From positions 75,277 to 133,302 of the forward strand of contig DXZW01000023.1 of assembly GCA_019419455.1 (NCBI GenBank): a stretch of DNA of 58,026 nucleotides. The letters are read 5' to 3'. Each line of letters begins with the position of its first letter. The stretch's first letter is position 1. Source of the DNA: Collinsella sp. Its GTDB lineage: Bacteria > Actinomycetota > Coriobacteriia > Coriobacteriales > Coriobacteriaceae. Under the pieces are notes generated by a model. That model saw only the letters and a program-made list of their open reading frames with translations. It made no database searches and was not told where the DNA came from. Shown in pieces: positions 56,577 through 58,026 of the stretch. The translations under genes and the position numbers were made by a program.

Positions 56577-56624
56577 CCCAGATAAAACCTACCAAAATGA
56601 AGCTGTCGCTTTTTGGTAGGTGGG
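56577..56624. repeat. Hairpin repeat family D, copy 2
   Basis: It matches 54442-54489 at 44 of 48 positions. The stem is ACCTACCAAAA with TTTTTGGTAGGT, a better pair than in copy 1. It lies between the YitT terminator and the second GntR promoter. Confidence 0.88.
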
Positions 56625-56663
56625 GTGTATCGTTTTATCAATATGAGGTAACATGAAACTAGA

Positions 56664-56679
56664 CGTTATATACGTATTA
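56664..56679 (+). promoter_or_regulatory. Operator-like repeat before the second GntR gene
   Basis: CGTTATA-TA-CGTATTA, the same 9-base-period motif as at 49236 and 50514. This suggests autoregulation by this GntR protein and control of the other two promoters. Confidence 0.7.
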
Positions 56680-56712
56680 GTTATTTCGATATTTCGATAA
56701 GAGTGATTAGAT

Positions 56713-57432
56713 ATGCCTGCACCCAAAAATGCACCGCTTTACCAGCAGATTTATGACGAAATCAAAGATGCGATCGAGAAAGGTGTTTATGCACCCAAGG
56801 AGCGTATTCCGTCCGAGCTCGAGCTTGCCGAGCAGTACGACGTGAGCCGAATTACGGTGCGTCGCGCCGTCGAGGAGTTGTGCTCCGATGGCTACCTGGT
56901 TAAGCAACAGGGCCGCGGCACCTTTGTTTCCACACCGCACATCAATCGTCAGTTCCATGCCTCGACGCTGCAGACGTTTACCGCGCTGTGTGCCGGCAAC
57001 GGCATGAAGGCCGGTGCGCATGTGGTCGATCGCCAGATCGTTCCGGCGCGCCAAAACGAGATGGAGTTCTTTGGCCTGCAGAAGGATGCGCTACTGCTGC
57101 ATATCAAGCGCGTGCGTACGGCGGACGGCGAGCCCATCTTTGAGGAGAACATTTTTGTGCCGTTTGACGCTTACCGTGAGCTGTTGACGGCCGATCTTGA
57201 GGACAAGTCGATTTTTGCCGAGGTCGAGCGTGTTGGCGGAACGCCGATTGTCTCGGTTGGCTACCGCACGGTCGAGGCCGTTCGCGCCAACGCCGAGCAG
57301 GCCGCCGAGCTGGGCATTGCCCCGCACGACCCGCTGCTCAACCTGCGTGCCGGCTTTATCGGCCCCAATGGCGAGCCGGTCCTGATGGGTAAGCAGTACT
57401 ACGTGGGATCGCGCTACGTTATGGTCATGTAA
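56713..57432 (+). CDS. GntR-family (HutC/UTRA) regulator, second copy
   Basis: The 239-residue protein has a winged helix (YQQIYDEIKDAIEKGVYAPKERIPSELELAEQYDVSRITVRRAVEELCSDGYLVKQQGRGTF) and a UTRA domain with the typical PIFEENIFVPFDAY. It is the likely owner of the CGTTATA motif, found upstream of itself, the PTS operon and the EamA gene. The ligand is probably a sugar phosphate from the PTS pathway. The ribosome site is weak (AAGAGTGA), so expression may be low. Confidence 0.9.
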   Translation: MPAPKNAPLYQQIYDEIKDAIEKGVYAPKERIPSELELAEQYDVSRITVRRAVEELCSDGYLVKQQGRGTFVSTPHINRQFHASTLQTFTALCAGNGMKAGAHVVDRQIVPARQNEMEFFGLQKDALLLHIKRVRTADGEPIFEENIFVPFDAYRELLTADLEDKSIFAEVERVGGTPIVSVGYRTVEAVRANAEQAAELGIAPHDPLLNLRAGFIGPNGEPVLMGKQYYVGSRYVMVM

Positions 57433-57640
57433 GTTACGCGGTTTTACCAAACCGCGTAACGGGCCGACGCTGCGCCCTTGGTTCCGCCGTTCTAGCGAAC
57501 GGCGGACCGGTCGACGCTGCAAACGCCCCTAAGCGGCAATCTGACGTTCAATCGTCGGTCGCGTACCGAAGTACGCTTCCCTCCTCTTTCACGTCACCTT
57601 GCTCGCTTAGGGGCGTTTTCGCTGACTTATGCTCAACCTG
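57433..57640. repeat. 3'-end element family C, copy 3, with two hairpins
   Basis: After the GntR stop come GTTACGCGG-TTTTACCAAA-CCGCGTAAC (57434-57461) and CCGCCGTTC/GAACGGCGG (near 57485-57504). The family C unit then runs 57509-57640 (GTCGACGCTGCAAACGCCCC to GGGGCGTTTTCGCTGAC). The inner GTCGGTCGCGTAC and AAGTACGCTTCCCTCCT match copy 1. Confidence 0.87.
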
Positions 57641-57706
57641 AGACGTTTCCACGCCTGTCAAGAGCTTAGCCGTTGGGTGTTCCTATAGTTTTGTCAACCT
57701 TCGATG

Positions 57707-57976
57707 CTACTCCCGGTAGGGCACCCGGTCGCGCATCACGGCGTATATCGCCCTGAGCCGCTTCCTCGCGACGGCCTTGAGCGCCCGCCCGTGCCCCATG
57801 CCCCGCGCCCTGCAGGCCCGGTAGTACTCGCCGTAGCGCCCCGAGGACCTCACCAGGCTGTTGCACGAGAAGATCAGCAGCGACTTGAGCCTCGCGTCGC
57901 CGCGCCTGGACGCCCTGACCGACCTCACCGACGTGCCGGAGCTCCTCACCCTCGGGGCTATGCCGCAGTACGATGT
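57707..57976 (-). pseudogene. IS110-type transposase, C-terminal fragment
   Basis: The minus-strand frame reads YCGIAPRVRSSGTSVRSVRAS, then RGDARLKSLLIF, and ends AVMRDRVPYRE. This matches the Transposase_20 (C-terminal) part of IS110-family transposases. The N-terminal RuvC-like DEDD domain is missing. Upstream of about 57976 the sequence changes to unrelated AT-rich DNA, so the gene is 5'-truncated and cannot make an active enzyme. Confidence 0.85.
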
Positions 57977-58026
57977 TAGCGTCAATATATTTTTCACCAT
58001 TTTCACCAACGTATTTTCGCCAATCG
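57977..58026. repeat. AT-rich iterated motif at the window end
   Basis: ATTTTTCACCA, ATTTTCACCA and ATTTTCGCCA follow each other (57989-58022). They resemble the ATTTGCCAAT-type units upstream of the first AAA_14 ATPase gene. The downstream gene is outside the window. Confidence 0.4.

Overview
The window looks like the chromosome of a Collinsella-type gut actinobacterium (class Coriobacteriia). It is GC-rich with long antisense shadow frames. It combines pyruvate:ferredoxin oxidoreductase, an arginine deiminase (ADI) pathway, rubrerythrin, an Rrf2 Fe-S-type regulator and mannose-family PTS genes, which fits a strict anaerobe living on amino acids and sugars. The genus is inferred from gene content and style; no rRNA is present to confirm it.

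Layout. 1-161 is the tail of an FHA-domain protein. 614-4153 is nifJ behind a long structured leader. 4432-6485 is an accessory patch: an AAA_14/DUF4143-type ATPase with upstream tandem repeats, a coding remnant and an AT-rich stretch. 6486-14572 is the ADI region: arcC1, then on the minus strand an ADI paralogue with an XRE regulator, then on the plus strand the arcD-like antiporter, arcA, arcB/argF and arcC2. The two arcC genes are essentially identical and form ~1 kb direct repeats around the module. 14835-19058 holds a C39-like cysteine protease, an APC permease and a metal-dependent amidohydrolase. 19170-27220 has two LytS/LytTR two-component systems framing a Zn-dependent phospholipase C-like protein, a UMF1 transporter and a glycosyltransferase. 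27319-33915 has a phosphodiesterase, tRNA-Asp, an Rrf2 regulator, a MutY-like glycosylase without the Fe-S cluster, rubrerythrin, small membrane proteins, many foldback elements and a DUF6036/HTH toxin-antitoxin-like pair. 33967-44061 carries rmuC, an ABC exporter, nth, a second AAA_14/DUF4143 ATPase next to a duplicated piece of nth, and mfd. 44280-46873 has a PAP2 phosphatase, a threonine aldolase-type enzyme and a GNAT acetyltransferase. 46921-57432 is a regulated sugar or sugar-amine locus: two GntR/UTRA regulators, two FrlB-like SIS-domain proteins, a mannose-family PTS (EIIAB, EIIC, EIID), an EamA exporter, a HAD phosphatase and a YitT-family protein. The window ends in a truncated IS110-type transposase.

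How the genes work together. The ADI genes import arginine in exchange for ornithine and convert it to ammonia, CO2 and ATP. The PTS plus SIS genes are best read as uptake and phosphorylation of a glycated amine (fructoselysine/glucoselysine type) followed by deglycation. This is inferred from family and context, and supported by the known use of fructoselysine in Collinsella. Iterated operator-like motifs tie each GntR gene to nearby promoters.

The most unusual content is: the arcC repeats around the ADI module; the tandem repeats upstream of both AAA_14/DUF4143 ATPases; the copied 3' end of nth downstream of the second ATPase; a 202-bp element with perfect 24-bp terminal inverted repeats; and several families of dispersed hairpin repeats, mostly just after stop codons. 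All product calls come from reading the translated sequence; no database search was run.
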